The position numbers were made by a program, and so were the translations under genes. A DNA stretch of 64,000 bases from Streptomyces sp. A1136 (GTDB taxonomy: Bacteria; Actinomycetota; Actinomycetes; Streptomycetales; Streptomycetaceae). The stretch lies in NCBI RefSeq assembly GCF_004795055.1, contig NZ_SSBJ01000006.1:62001-126000 (forward strand). The letters run 5' to 3'. Positions 35,149-43,666 of the stretch are shown here, piece after piece; within the stretch, counting starts at the first letter, position 1; every line of letters starts with the position of its first letter. The notes beneath the pieces were generated by a model. The model made no database searches. It was given only the letters and a program-made list of their open reading frames with translations, and was not told the origin of the DNA.

Positions 35149-36717
35149 GTGTCGGCCAGCACATCCCGTACGCTCCCGCCGGAGATCGCCGATTCCGAGT
35201 CTGTGATGGCGCTCATCGAGCGGGGCAAGGCCGAGGGGCAGATCGCCGGCGATGACGTGCGTCGGGCCTTCGAGGCTGACCAGATTCCTGCGACCCAGTG
35301 GAAGAATGTTCTGCGCAGCCTCAACCAGATCCTCGAGGAAGAGGGTGTGACGCTGATGGTCAGTGCCGCGGAGTCGCCCAAGCGCACCCCCCGCAAGAGC
35401 GTCGCAGCGAAGAGCCCGGCCAAGCGGACGGCGACCAAGACCGTAGCGGCCAAGGCGGAGGCCGTGTCGGCCGCCGCGCCCGTGGCACCGGAGCCCGAGA
35501 CGGCCGAGACGGACACCGTCGGCACCCCGGTGGAGGAACCCGGGACCGAGGCCGTCGCGAAGAAGGCCGCGGCCAAGAAGACGACGGCGAAGAAGGCCGC
35601 GCCCGCCAAGAAGGCCACCGCCAAGAAGGCGGCGGCGAAGAAGACGGCGGCCAAGAAGGACGCGGACGAAGCCGACGAGGAGACCCCCGAGGAGGGTCCC
35701 GTCGCCAAGGCCGAGTCCGAGGAGGAAGAGGACGGCGGCGAGGCCAAGGGCTTCGTGATCTCGGACGACGAGGACGACGCCCCGGCCCAGCAGGTCGCCG
35801 TGGCCGGCGCGACCGCCGACCCGGTCAAGGACTACCTCAAGCAGATCGGCAAGGTCCCCCTCCTCAACGCCGAGCAGGAGGTCGAACTCGCCAAGCGCAT
35901 CGAGGCCGGCCTGTTCGCCGAGGACAAGCTGGCGAACTCGGACAAGCTGGCGCCCAAGCTCAAGCGCGAGCTGGAGATCATCGCCGAGGACGGCCGCCGT
36001 GCCAAGAACCACCTGCTGGAGGCCAACCTCCGCCTCGTGGTCTCCCTCGCCAAGCGCTACACCGGCCGAGGCATGCTCTTCCTGGACCTGATCCAGGAGG
36101 GGAACCTGGGCCTGATCCGCGCCGTCGAGAAGTTCGACTACACCAAGGGCTACAAGTTCTCGACGTACGCGACCTGGTGGATCCGGCAGGCGATCACCCG
36201 CGCGATGGCCGACCAGGCCCGCACCATCCGCATCCCCGTGCACATGGTCGAAGTGATCAACAAGTTGGCCCGGGTCCAGCGCCAGATGCTCCAGGACCTG
36301 GGCCGCGAGCCCACTCCGGAGGAGCTGGCGAAGGAACTCGACATGACCCCCGAGAAGGTCATCGAGGTCCAGAAGTACGGCCGCGAGCCGATCTCCCTGC
36401 ACACCCCGCTCGGCGAGGACGGCGACAGCGAGTTCGGTGACCTCATCGAGGACTCCGAGGCCGTGGTCCCCGCCGACGCCGTCAGCTTCACACTGCTGCA
36501 GGAGCAGCTGCACTCGGTCCTCGACACCCTCAGCGAGCGCGAGGCGGGCGTGGTGTCCATGCGTTTCGGCCTGACCGACGGGCAGCCGAAGACCTTGGAC
36601 GAGATCGGAAAGGTCTACGGGGTCACGCGCGAGCGGATTCGCCAGATCGAGTCCAAGACCATGTCGAAGCTGCGCCACCCCTCCCGCTCGCAGGTCCTGC
36701 GCGACTACCTCGACTGA
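35149..36717 (+). CDS. hrdB: Principal RNA polymerase sigma factor HrdB
   Basis: HrdB is the essential housekeeping sigma-70 factor. This 522-aa protein starts [44 protein letters not shown] (region 1.1). A long basic/acidic linker follows, with AKKAAAKK and [10 protein letters not shown] repeats (residues ~140-175) and then a Glu/Asp run. Region 1.2 is [29 protein letters not shown]. Region 2 is [58 protein letters not shown]. Region 4 is [26 protein letters not shown] 35149 is set by GAGAGG and by the recalled HrdB N-terminus. The linker explains its greater length than E. coli-type sigma-70 core regions. Confidence 0.97.
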   Translation: MSASTSRTLPPEIADSESVMALIERGKAEGQIAGDDVRRAFEADQIPATQWKNVLRSLNQILEEEGVTLMVSAAESPKRTPRKSVAAKSPAKRTATKTVAAKAEAVSAAAPVAPEPETAETDTVGTPVEEPGTEAVAKKAAAKKTTAKKAAPAKKATAKKAAAKKTAAKKDADEADEETPEEGPVAKAESEEEEDGGEAKGFVISDDEDDAPAQQVAVAGATADPVKDYLKQIGKVPLLNAEQEVELAKRIEAGLFAEDKLANSDKLAPKLKRELEIIAEDGRRAKNHLLEANLRLVVSLAKRYTGRGMLFLDLIQEGNLGLIRAVEKFDYTKGYKFSTYATWWIRQAITRAMADQARTIRIPVHMVEVINKLARVQRQMLQDLGREPTPEELAKELDMTPEKVIEVQKYGREPISLHTPLGEDGDSEFGDLIEDSEAVVPADAVSFTLLQEQLHSVLDTLSEREAGVVSMRFGLTDGQPKTLDEIGKVYGVTRERIRQIESKTMSKLRHPSRSQVLRDYLD

Positions 36718-36787
36718 GCGGCCCGCACACGGACGGCGCGAGACGTCGGCGGTGGTCGCGCGGGTGCGCACGCCCACCGGGCGTCCC

Positions 36788-36817
36788 ACTCTGGGTGGAG
36801 TCATGCACACCCAGAGT
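36788..36817. terminator. Inverted repeat between hrdB and the protease gene
   Basis: Ten-bp perfect arms actctgggtg/cacccagagt with a 10-nt loop lie 71 bp after hrdB and 11 bp before the next ATG. It may terminate hrdB or act as an operator for the protease. Confidence 0.55.
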
Positions 36818-36828
36818 CAGGAGGCCTC

Positions 36829-37746
36829 ATGCGTCGTTTCTTTGCCCGCGTGCTGTCGGGCGCGTTGACGCTGGCGGCGGGAGCGGCCGCGGCGCATCCG
36901 GCCCAGTTGCCACGGGCGGCCGCGGACGGTGTGGTGATCGGGGGCCAACCCGTGAAGGTGGCCGACAGTCCGTGGGTCGTGGCGCTGGCCAGCCGTGACC
37001 GGTTCGGGGGTACGCGGGGCGGCCAGTTCTGCGGAGGTGTCCTCGTCGCTCCCGCCACCGTCGTGACCGCCGCCCACTGCCTGGGGCGGCAGGTGCTGGG
37101 CGGGCCCGTCGATGCCGTGCCCGACCTTCGGGTGATCACGGGACGCACGGAGCTGCGCGCCGCGGACGGACGGGAGATCGCGGTGCGGTCGGCCCGGGTG
37201 AACCCGGAGTACGACCCCAAGACCAACGCGGGGGACATCGCCGTACTGGAGCTGGCAGAAGCGGTACCGGCGCACTACGTCCTGCCCATGGCCGGACCGG
37301 GGCACCCGGCGTACGAGCCGGGCACGCGGGCGGACGTGTACGGCTGGGGGGACACGAGCGGGTTCGGCGACTACGCCTACGGGCTGCGGGCCGCCCACGT
37401 CACCGTGCTGGCCGACGAGGTCTGCGCGAAGGCGTACCCGGGGGACGCGGACGGGCAGTACCGGCCCGAGTCCATGGTGTGCGCGGGGGAGCAGGAGGGT
37501 GGCAAGGACGCCTGTCAGGGGGACAGCGGCGGGCCGCTCGTCGCCCAGGGGCGGCTCATCGGCCTGGTGTCCTGGGGGAGAGGGTGCGGGCGGGCCGACA
37601 GTCCGGGTGTGTACACCCGGGTAGCCGCGATGGTCGGCTTCGTGAGCAGCCCGGAGAGGGCCGTACCGCGGGTGACCGAGCACCGGCCCGCGATGGGTCC
37701 CCCGAGGGCCTCAGCGCGTCGCGCAGGCCCTCTCGAAGGGCTGTAG
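36829..37746 (+). CDS. Secreted trypsin-like serine protease (S1A)
   Basis: This 305-aa exported protease has a signal peptide (MRRFFARVLSGALTLAAGAAAAHPAQ) and a short propeptide ending before VVIGGQPVKV. The mature domain carries His in VTAAHCLG, Asp in TNAGDIAVLEL and Ser in DACQGDSGGPLVA. The Asp in KDACQGDSGGP is at the S1-pocket position that gives trypsin-like Arg/Lys specificity. About 45 residues beyond the catalytic domain are Pro/Arg-rich. AGGAGG precedes the ATG. It is part of the extracellular protease repertoire expected of streptomycetes. Confidence 0.92.
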   Translation: MRRFFARVLSGALTLAAGAAAAHPAQLPRAAADGVVIGGQPVKVADSPWVVALASRDRFGGTRGGQFCGGVLVAPATVVTAAHCLGRQVLGGPVDAVPDLRVITGRTELRAADGREIAVRSARVNPEYDPKTNAGDIAVLELAEAVPAHYVLPMAGPGHPAYEPGTRADVYGWGDTSGFGDYAYGLRAAHVTVLADEVCAKAYPGDADGQYRPESMVCAGEQEGGKDACQGDSGGPLVAQGRLIGLVSWGRGCGRADSPGVYTRVAAMVGFVSSPERAVPRVTEHRPAMGPPRASARRAGPLEGL

Positions 37747-37774
37747 GGGCTGCGCGTCTGTAGGGGCTGCGCGT
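37741..37774 (+). repeat. 17-bp tandem duplication over the protease stop codon
   Basis: The 17-mer ctgtaggggctgcgcgt occurs twice head to tail. The first copy contains the stop codon (TAG at 37744-37746). It looks like a simple recent slippage duplication. Confidence 0.8.
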
Positions 37775-37830
37775 CGGCTCCCGTCCCTCGCACGGCGAGA
37801 GGGCGGGAACCGACGGCCGGCAAATGAGGA

Positions 37831-37867
37831 CGGGCGGCTCCCCCCGGGTCTCAGGGGAAGCCGCCCG
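37831..37867. terminator. Hairpin terminator between convergent genes
   Basis: Arms cgggcggct/agccgcccg are extended by cccc/gggg past a one-base bulge. It lies between the protease and the DUF7455 gene and can serve both. Confidence 0.75.
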
Positions 37868-37917
37868 TCGACCGGCCTGGCCGGTCCTGGCTCGTCGGAT
37901 GCGAGGGTAGGCCTGTG

Positions 37918-38154
37918 TCAGCGGTCCTCGGTGTCGGCGGCATTGGCAGCCGGAGCGGACGTAAGCCGCTCGGTCTCATCCTGTATTTCCGCGGCGATCT
38001 TCTTGAGTTCCGGCTCGAACTTACGCCCGTGGTGGGCGCAGAAGAGCAGTTCACCGCCGCTCAGCAGGACGACGCGCAGATATGCCTGGGCGCCGCAACG
38101 GTCGCATCGGTCTGCGGCCGTCAGCGGGGTCGCGGGTGTCAGAACAGTAGTCAC
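37918..38154 (-). CDS. Small zinc-ribbon-like protein (DUF7455 type)
   Basis: This 78-aa actinobacterial protein has a CDRCG pair and a second CAHHG metal-binding pair (C-x2-C...C-x2-H), which would form a small zinc ribbon. The sequence AADRCDRCGAQAYLRVVL...LLFCAHHGRKFEPEL matches the conserved family usually found near hrdB and parE. The tail is Glu/Ala/Thr-rich. GTG 38154 is preceded by AGAGGCG. Function is unknown; a nucleic-acid or protein-binding role is only a guess. It is divergent from parE. Confidence 0.82.
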   Translation of the reverse strand: MTTVLTPATPLTAADRCDRCGAQAYLRVVLLSGGELLFCAHHGRKFEPELKKIAAEIQDETERLTSAPAANAADTEDR

Positions 38155-38601
38155 GTCGCCTCTTCTCTAGCTCGACGAGCTGTCGTACCAGGGTCAACAT
38201 CCAACCAGGCCGAAAACGTTCCCGCTCGCGGCTTTCTTTCGAAACTTCCTTCCGAAGCTGGCCGGCTGTTGCCGGTTGGCGGCGAAGGAGCCGTATTGCG
38301 TTGCTTTACGGTTTCGCGTTGTCAGTCGTTCGCTTGTTGCGGTTCCATCCTCCCCGACATGAGCGCCGGGTTGTTCATGAGGACGTGCCCGAACCCTAAA
38401 TGGTTCATGCGTGGAAGGGAACGTGATGTTTGCGTCACCCCCACGGGGGATCGAACATCCGTGCGGATCTGCACTAGGCTGGGCAGGCGACGAGGGTGGC
38501 GTTGCATCCGCTCTACCAGGCCTCGGTACCCTCTGACGGGCGACCGAGCCACCCCTGCGCCCAACCGGGCCAGAAAAGAAATTCAGCGAGGAGCGAACTG
38601 C
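38155..38601 (+). other. Divergent control region between the DUF7455 gene and parE
   Basis: This 447-bp region holds no gene. It is less GC-rich than its surroundings between 38180 and 38420. It contains a small inverted repeat gaacc-ctaaat-ggttc (38391-38406), repeated ttcatg motifs, and a plausible parE promoter at 38451-38480. About 120 bp of leader separates that promoter from the parE start. Confidence 0.5.
38451..38480 (+). promoter_or_regulatory. Predicted parE promoter
   Basis: TCGAAC (38451-38456) and TAGGCT (38475-38480) are separated by 18 bp, close to the sigma-HrdB consensus. The only other support is position. Confidence 0.5.
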
Positions 38602-40722
38602 GTGACCGCCGACACGTCCGTGCCTTCCAGCGCGCTGCTGTCCGGAGCAGACCGGGACGGCTCCAACTACACCGCGCGGCACCTGCTCGTCCTCGAAGGT
38701 CTTGAGGCCGTCCGCAAGCGCCCCGGCATGTATATCGGCTCGACCGACAGCCGAGGCCTGATGCACTGCCTCTGGGAGATCATCGACAATTCCGTCGACG
38801 AGGCCCTCGGCGGCTACTGCGACCACATCGAGGTGATCCTCCACGAGGACTCCTCCGTCGAGGTCCGGGACAACGGCCGCGGCATCCCCGTCGACGTCGA
38901 ACCCAAGACCGGCCTCTCCGGTGTCGAGGTCGTCATGACCAAGCTGCACGCCGGAGGCAAGTTCGGCGGTGGCTCCTACGCGGCCTCCGGCGGCCTGCAC
39001 GGCGTCGGCGCTTCCGTCGTCAACGCGCTCTCCGCCCGACTCGACGTGGAGGTCGACCGCGGCAGCTCGACGCACGCGATCAGCTTCCGCCGCGGCGTGC
39101 CCGGGATGTTCACCGAGCAGGACCCGGACAGCCCCTTCGAGCCCGCCAACGGCCTGCGCAAGATCAAGCGGATCACCAAGGGCAAGACGGGCACCCGGAT
39201 CCGATACTGGGCCGACCGCCAGATCTTCCTCAAGGACGCCAAGCTCAACCTGGAGACGCTCTACCAGCGGGCGCGCCAGACGGCCTTCCTCGTTCCCGGC
39301 CTGACGCTCGTCGTCCGCGACGAGCGGGCCCTCGACGGCGCGGGCAAGACCGAGGAGGTCTTCCGCTTCGACGGGGGCATCAGCGAGTTCTGCGAGTATC
39401 TCGCGCAGGACAAGGCCGTCTGCGACGTCCTGCGGCTGAGCGGCACCGGGACCTTCAAGGAGACCGTCCCCGTCCTGGACGACCGCGGCCACATGACCCC
39501 CACCGAGGTCACCCGTGAGCTCGGCGTCGACATCGCCCTGCGCTGGGGCACGGGGTACGAGACCAACCTCAAGTCCTTCGTGAACATCATCGCCACGCCC
39601 AAGGGCGGTACCCACGTCTCCGGCTTCGAGCGATCGGTCACCAAGACCGTCAACGAGGTGCTGCGCTCGGCGAAGCTGCTGCGCGTCGCCGAGGACGACG
39701 TGGTCAAGGACGACGCGATGGAGGGCATGACGGCGGTCGTCACCGTCCGTCTCGCCGAGCCGCAGTTCGAGGGCCAGACCAAGGAGGTCCTCGGTACCTC
39801 CGCGGCGAACCGGATCGTCGCCGCCGTGGTCGCCAAGGAGCTCAAGGCCTTCCTGACCTCCACCAAGCGCGACGACAAGCAGCAGGCCCGCTCCGTCATG
39901 GAGAAGATCGTCGCGGCCGCCCGTACCCGGATCGCGGCCCGCCAGCACAAGGAGGCGCAGCGTCGGAAGACCGCGCTGGAGTCCTCCTCGCTGCCGGCCA
40001 AGCTGGCCGACTGCCGCAGCGACGACGTCGAGCGCAGCGAGCTCTTCATCGTCGAGGGCGATTCGGCCCTCGGCACCGCCAAGCTCGCCCGCAACTCCGA
40101 GTTCCAGGCGCTCCTGCCGATCCGCGGCAAGATCCTCAACGTCCAGAAGTCCTCGGTCTCGGACATGCTCAAGAACGCCGAGTGCGGCGCGATCATCCAG
40201 GTCATAGGAGCCGGCTCGGGCCGGACCTTCGATCTCGACGCCGCCCGTTACGGCAAGATCGTCCTGCTCGTCGACGCCGATGTGGACGGCGCGCACATCA
40301 GGTGCCTGCTGCTCACGCTCTTCCAGCGGTACATGCGGCCTATGGTGGAGGCGGGCCGGGTCTTCGCCGCCGTACCGCCGCTGCACCGCATCGAGCTCGT
40401 CCAGCCGAAGAAGGGCCAGGACAAGTACGTCTACACCTACTCGGACAACGAGCTGCGCCAGACCCTGCTGGAGTACCAGCGCAAGAACATCCGCTACAAG
40501 GACGCGATCCAGCGTTACAAGGGTCTGGGCGAGATGGACGCCGACCAACTGGCTGAGACCACCATGGACCCGCGGCACCGGACGCTGCGCCGGATCAACA
40601 TCGGGGACCTGGACTCCGCCGAGTCGGTCTTCGACCTCCTCATGGGCAACGAGGTAGCCCCGCGCAAGGAGTTCATCACCGGCTCCGCCGCCACCCTGGA
40701 CCGGTCGCGCATCGACGCCTGA
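38602..40722 (+). CDS. parE: Topoisomerase IV subunit B (ParE; second GyrB-type protein)
   Basis: This 706-aa type-IIA topoisomerase ATPase subunit separates daughter chromosomes together with ParC. The GHKL ATPase starts at about residue 35 (HLLVLEGLEAVRKRPGMYIGST, EIIDNSVDEALGG, VRDNGRGIPVD, ASGGLHGVGASVVNALS). The TOPRIM domain follows near residue 470 (ELFIVEGDSALGTAKLARNSEFQALLPIRGKILNVQKS and VLLVDADVDGAHIRCLLLT). The C-terminal end (RYKGLGEMDADQLAETTMDP) is typical. GTG 38602 has GAGGAG 10 nt upstream. It lacks the extra domain of proteobacterial GyrB. Its partner parC lies 11 kb away on the other strand. Confidence 0.94.
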   Translation: MTADTSVPSSALLSGADRDGSNYTARHLLVLEGLEAVRKRPGMYIGSTDSRGLMHCLWEIIDNSVDEALGGYCDHIEVILHEDSSVEVRDNGRGIPVDVEPKTGLSGVEVVMTKLHAGGKFGGGSYAASGGLHGVGASVVNALSARLDVEVDRGSSTHAISFRRGVPGMFTEQDPDSPFEPANGLRKIKRITKGKTGTRIRYWADRQIFLKDAKLNLETLYQRARQTAFLVPGLTLVVRDERALDGAGKTEEVFRFDGGISEFCEYLAQDKAVCDVLRLSGTGTFKETVPVLDDRGHMTPTEVTRELGVDIALRWGTGYETNLKSFVNIIATPKGGTHVSGFERSVTKTVNEVLRSAKLLRVAEDDVVKDDAMEGMTAVVTVRLAEPQFEGQTKEVLGTSAANRIVAAVVAKELKAFLTSTKRDDKQQARSVMEKIVAAARTRIAARQHKEAQRRKTALESSSLPAKLADCRSDDVERSELFIVEGDSALGTAKLARNSEFQALLPIRGKILNVQKSSVSDMLKNAECGAIIQVIGAGSGRTFDLDAARYGKIVLLVDADVDGAHIRCLLLTLFQRYMRPMVEAGRVFAAVPPLHRIELVQPKKGQDKYVYTYSDNELRQTLLEYQRKNIRYKDAIQRYKGLGEMDADQLAETTMDPRHRTLRRINIGDLDSAESVFDLLMGNEVAPRKEFITGSAATLDRSRIDA

Positions 40723-40753
40723 GCCGATCGCGGTTCCGACGGTACGCCGCATA

Positions 40754-40802
40754 CCGGCGCCCTTCACTCTTTCGCCTCACCTGAACGAGTGAAGAGCGCC
40801 GG
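40754..40802 (+). terminator. Hairpin terminator after parE
   Basis: Sixteen-bp arms ccggcgcccttcactc and gagtgaagagcgccgg pair with one mismatch across a 17-nt loop, 31 bp after the parE stop. Confidence 0.7.
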
Positions 40803-40879
40803 GAGGGCAGTCCGGAAAGCCCTCAATGCCCACATCCTTGTGCCGCGCGGCCAATGCGGTCGCGGACAAGGAGAGTTCG

Positions 40880-41365
40880 GTGGACAAGCGCGAAGGTCGT
40901 GATGCCGGAACGATCCGGCTCGACGACCCCTGGTACGACGCGTTGGCGGTCGGCTGGGGTGAGGGTGCCGCAACCGATCCGGCGCGCCCGCCGGCCGGTG
41001 GCGGGCCCGCTCCCGGACCGTCCGACATCTACCTCGAGGTACAGCGCAGCGCGGCCTTCCAGGAAGTGCGGAGCCGCTACCGGAGGTTCGTCGTCCCCGC
41101 GACCGCCGGCTTCTTCCTCTGGTACGTCGCCTACGTGGTCGCCGCCACGGCGGCGCCCGGCCTGATGGCCCGGCCCGTCGTCGGCGCGGTCAACGTGGCC
41201 CTGCTCGCCGGCCTCGCGCAGTTCCTCAGCACGTTCCTCCTCACCTGGGCCTACGCCCGCCACGCGCGGCTGCGCCGGGACCGGGCCGCGCTCGACCTGC
41301 GTTGGACGGTCTTCGAGCAGGAGCGGGGCCGGCAGCGCGACCGGGCGCGGGGGGAGGAGCGTTGA
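40880..41365 (+). CDS. DUF485 small membrane protein
   Basis: This 161-aa protein has a ~65-residue soluble N-terminus followed by the DUF485 domain: SAAFQEVRSRYRRFVVPATAGFFLWYVAYVVAA, then a second membrane helix FLSTFLLTWAYARHA. DUF485 proteins are nearly always encoded just before sodium:solute symporters of the ActP type and are thought to be partners of the transporter. That is the case here: the stop codon TGA overlaps the symporter TTG start. GTG 40880 is set by AAGGAGAG; the longer frame upstream has no ribosome-binding site. Confidence 0.88.
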   Translation: MDKREGRDAGTIRLDDPWYDALAVGWGEGAATDPARPPAGGGPAPGPSDIYLEVQRSAAFQEVRSRYRRFVVPATAGFFLWYVAYVVAATAAPGLMARPVVGAVNVALLAGLAQFLSTFLLTWAYARHARLRRDRAALDLRWTVFEQERGRQRDRARGEER

Positions 41366-42954
41366 GCACCGCACACCAGGCCCTCGCGCTGATCCTGTTC
41401 AGCGTCTTCATCGCGATCACCCTCGGCATCACCACATGGGTCAGCCGCAACCGGCACGGCTCGGCGGAGGAGTTCTACGCCGGAGGGCGTCTCTTCTCCC
41501 CGTTGGAGAACGGGTTCGCCATCGCCGGTGACTACATGTCGGCCGCCTCCTTCCTCGGCATCTCGGGCCTCATCGCCCTGTTCGGCTACGACGGCATGTT
41601 GTATTCGGTGGGCTTCCTCGTCGCCTGGTTGGTGGTCCTCTTCCTGGTCGCCGAACTGGTCCGCAACTGCGGGAGGTTCACCCTCGCCGACGTGGTCGCG
41701 GCCCGGATGAGCCAGCGGCCGGTCCGGATCGCGGCCGGCGCCTCCTCGGTCGTGGTCTCCGTGTTGTACCTCGTCGCGCAGATGGTCGGCGCGGGCAGTC
41801 TGGTCGGGCTGCTGATCGGGGGCTCGGGCACCGCCGCCAAGACCCTGACCGTGGTCGGGGTCGGCGCGCTCATGGTGGTCTACGTGTCGTTCGGCGGCAT
41901 GCGGGCCACCACCTGGATCCAGATCGTCAAGGCCGTGCTGTTGATGGGTGGCGCGATCACGCTGACCGTGTTGGTGCTGCTGCGGTTCCACGGCGACGTG
42001 AACCAACTGCTGAGCACCGCCGCCGAGCGCAGCGGACAAGGAGCCCGGTTCCTGAGTCCGGGCCTCAAGTACGGGGCCGACTGGACCGCCCGCCTCGACT
42101 TCATGAGCCTGGGCCTCGCGCTCGTCCTCGGCACGGCCGGACTCCCGCACATCCTGTCCCGCTTCTACACCGTGCCGACGGCGCGGGCGGCGCGCCGGTC
42201 CGTCGTCTGGGCCATCGCCCTGATCGGCGGCTTCTACCTGATGACCATCGTGCTCGGGTTCGGCGCGGCCGCGCTGCTGGGGCCCGATCAGGTCCGGGCG
42301 TCCAACGCCTCCGGGAACACGGCGGTTCCGCTGCTCGCGGGCTTCCTGGGCGGGGGAACCGATTCAACGGGGGGTGCGGTGCTGTTCGCCTTCGTCGCCG
42401 CCATCGCCTTCGCGACCATCCTCGCGGTGGTCGCCGGGATCACCCTCGCGTCCTCGGCCTCCGTGGCCCACGACCTGTACGCCTCGCTCAAGCGCCGCCA
42501 CGGCCGCCGGCGCGGCGAGGTGGCGGTGGCCAAGGTCGCGGCCGTCGGGATCGGGGCGGTGGCGATCGGCCTGGGGCTGCTCGCCCAGGACCTGAACGTG
42601 GCGTTCCTGGTCGGGCTGGCCTTCGCGGTGGCCGCGTCCGCGAACCTCCCCGTGCTGCTGTACTCCCTGTTCTGGCGCGAGTTCACGACGCGGGGGGCGG
42701 TCTGGTCCGTGTACGGGGGGTTGGTGCCCGCGGTGCTCCTGGTCGTGCTGTCCCCGGTGGTCTCGGGCAGCCCGCAGTCCTTGTTCCCCGGAGTCGACTT
42801 CCAGTACTTCCCGCTCCAGAACCCCGGGATCGTGTCGATCCCCCTCGGGTTCCTCGCGGGCTGGTTGGGCACGCTCACCTCGGCGGAGGCGCCGGACGCG
42901 GCGAAGCACGCGGAGACGGAGGTCCGGTCGCTGACCGGTGCCGGCGCCGTGTGA
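41362..42954 (+). CDS. Sodium:solute symporter, ActP-like (acetate/monocarboxylate uptake)
   Basis: This 530-aa transporter with ~13 membrane helices shows the SSS-family signatures RHGSAEEFYAGGRLFSPLENGFAIAGDYMSAASFLGISGLIALFGYDG and LPHILSRFYTVPTARAARRSVVWA. The tight match to the ActP branch and the DUF485 partner suggest acetate or another short carboxylate as substrate. The start must be TTG at 41362, overlapping the previous stop as TTGA, with GGAGGAG before it. No ATG or GTG gives a sensible N-terminus. It converges on a two-component system 7 bp away; that system could sense the same class of substrate. Confidence 0.9.
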   Translation: MSTAHQALALILFSVFIAITLGITTWVSRNRHGSAEEFYAGGRLFSPLENGFAIAGDYMSAASFLGISGLIALFGYDGMLYSVGFLVAWLVVLFLVAELVRNCGRFTLADVVAARMSQRPVRIAAGASSVVVSVLYLVAQMVGAGSLVGLLIGGSGTAAKTLTVVGVGALMVVYVSFGGMRATTWIQIVKAVLLMGGAITLTVLVLLRFHGDVNQLLSTAAERSGQGARFLSPGLKYGADWTARLDFMSLGLALVLGTAGLPHILSRFYTVPTARAARRSVVWAIALIGGFYLMTIVLGFGAAALLGPDQVRASNASGNTAVPLLAGFLGGGTDSTGGAVLFAFVAAIAFATILAVVAGITLASSASVAHDLYASLKRRHGRRRGEVAVAKVAAVGIGAVAIGLGLLAQDLNVAFLVGLAFAVAASANLPVLLYSLFWREFTTRGAVWSVYGGLVPAVLLVVLSPVVSGSPQSLFPGVDFQYFPLQNPGIVSIPLGFLAGWLGTLTSAEAPDAAKHAETEVRSLTGAGAV

Positions 42955-42961
42955 CGCGCGG

Positions 42962-43666
42962 TCACGCGGGGCCGGGGTCCTGCGGGCGCCAGCTGTAGCG
43001 GTGCTCGGGGCGGCCGGTCTCGCCGTAGCGCAGGGCGAGCGTGACCCGGCCGGAGCGGTCCAGCAGCTTGAGGTAGCGCTGGGCGGTCTGGCGGCTGATG
43101 CCCGCGCGGTCGGCGATCTGCTGGGTGGAGAGCGGTCCGGCGGCCGTGCGCAGGACCTGCCGGACGAGTTCGGCGGTGGTGGGGGAGTGGCCCTTGGGGA
43201 GGTCGTTGGGGCTCTCGGCCGCGGCCAGGGCGCCGAAGAGGCGGTCCACCTCCGCCTGTTCGGCCTCCCCGCCGGCCTCCAAGGCGTCCCGGAGGGCCCT
43301 GTACGCCTCCAGCCGGGAGCGAAGCCCGGCGAAGGTGAAGGGCTTGACGAGGTACTGGAGGGCGCCGAGGCGCATGGCCGCCTGGACGGTGGCCAGGTCA
43401 CGGGCGGCGGTGACCATGATGACGTCGGTCCGGTGGCCGTGCTGGCGCAGGCGGCGCACCAGGTCCAGGCCGTTCTCGTCGGGGAGGTAGTGGTCGAGGA
43501 GGATCAGATCGACCGGATGGGACTCCAGGAACTCCAGGGCCTCGGCCGCCGAATGGACCTGGGTGGACACTCGGAAGCCGGGAACCTTCGCCACGTACGC
43601 CGCGTTGATCAGGGCAACACGCACGTCGTCGTCGACGACCAATACGTGCATCGGGGTCTCGTTCAT
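42962..43666 (-). CDS. Response regulator, CitB/DctR-type
   Basis: This 234-aa regulator has a receiver domain (residues ~6-125) with the acidic pocket VVDDD and phospho-accepting Asp58 in LILLDHYLPD, then the conserved Thr (MVTAARD) and Lys (LVKPF). The C-terminal half holds a helix-turn-helix (GPLSTQQIADRAGISRQTAQRYLKLLDRSGRV, residues ~180-210). This architecture is the CitB/DcuR/MalR family that regulates transport of citrate or C4-dicarboxylates. Its ATG overlaps the stop of the kinase gene by four bases (ATGA), so the two are translationally coupled. It converges on the symporter gene. Confidence 0.92.
   Translation of the reverse strand: MNETPMHVLVVDDDVRVALINAAYVAKVPGFRVSTQVHSAAEALEFLESHPVDLILLDHYLPDENGLDLVRRLRQHGHRTDVIMVTAARDLATVQAAMRLGALQYLVKPFTFAGLRSRLEAYRALRDALEAGGEAEQAEVDRLFGALAAAESPNDLPKGHSPTTAELVRQVLRTAAGPLSTQQIADRAGISRQTAQRYLKLLDRSGRVTLALRYGETGRPEHRYSWRPQDPGPA

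Noticed and set aside
38194..40767. 857-codon open frame on the minus strand over parE
   Set aside because: It is the antisense shadow of a conserved gene; high GC leaves the opposite frame free of stops. The product has no family features.
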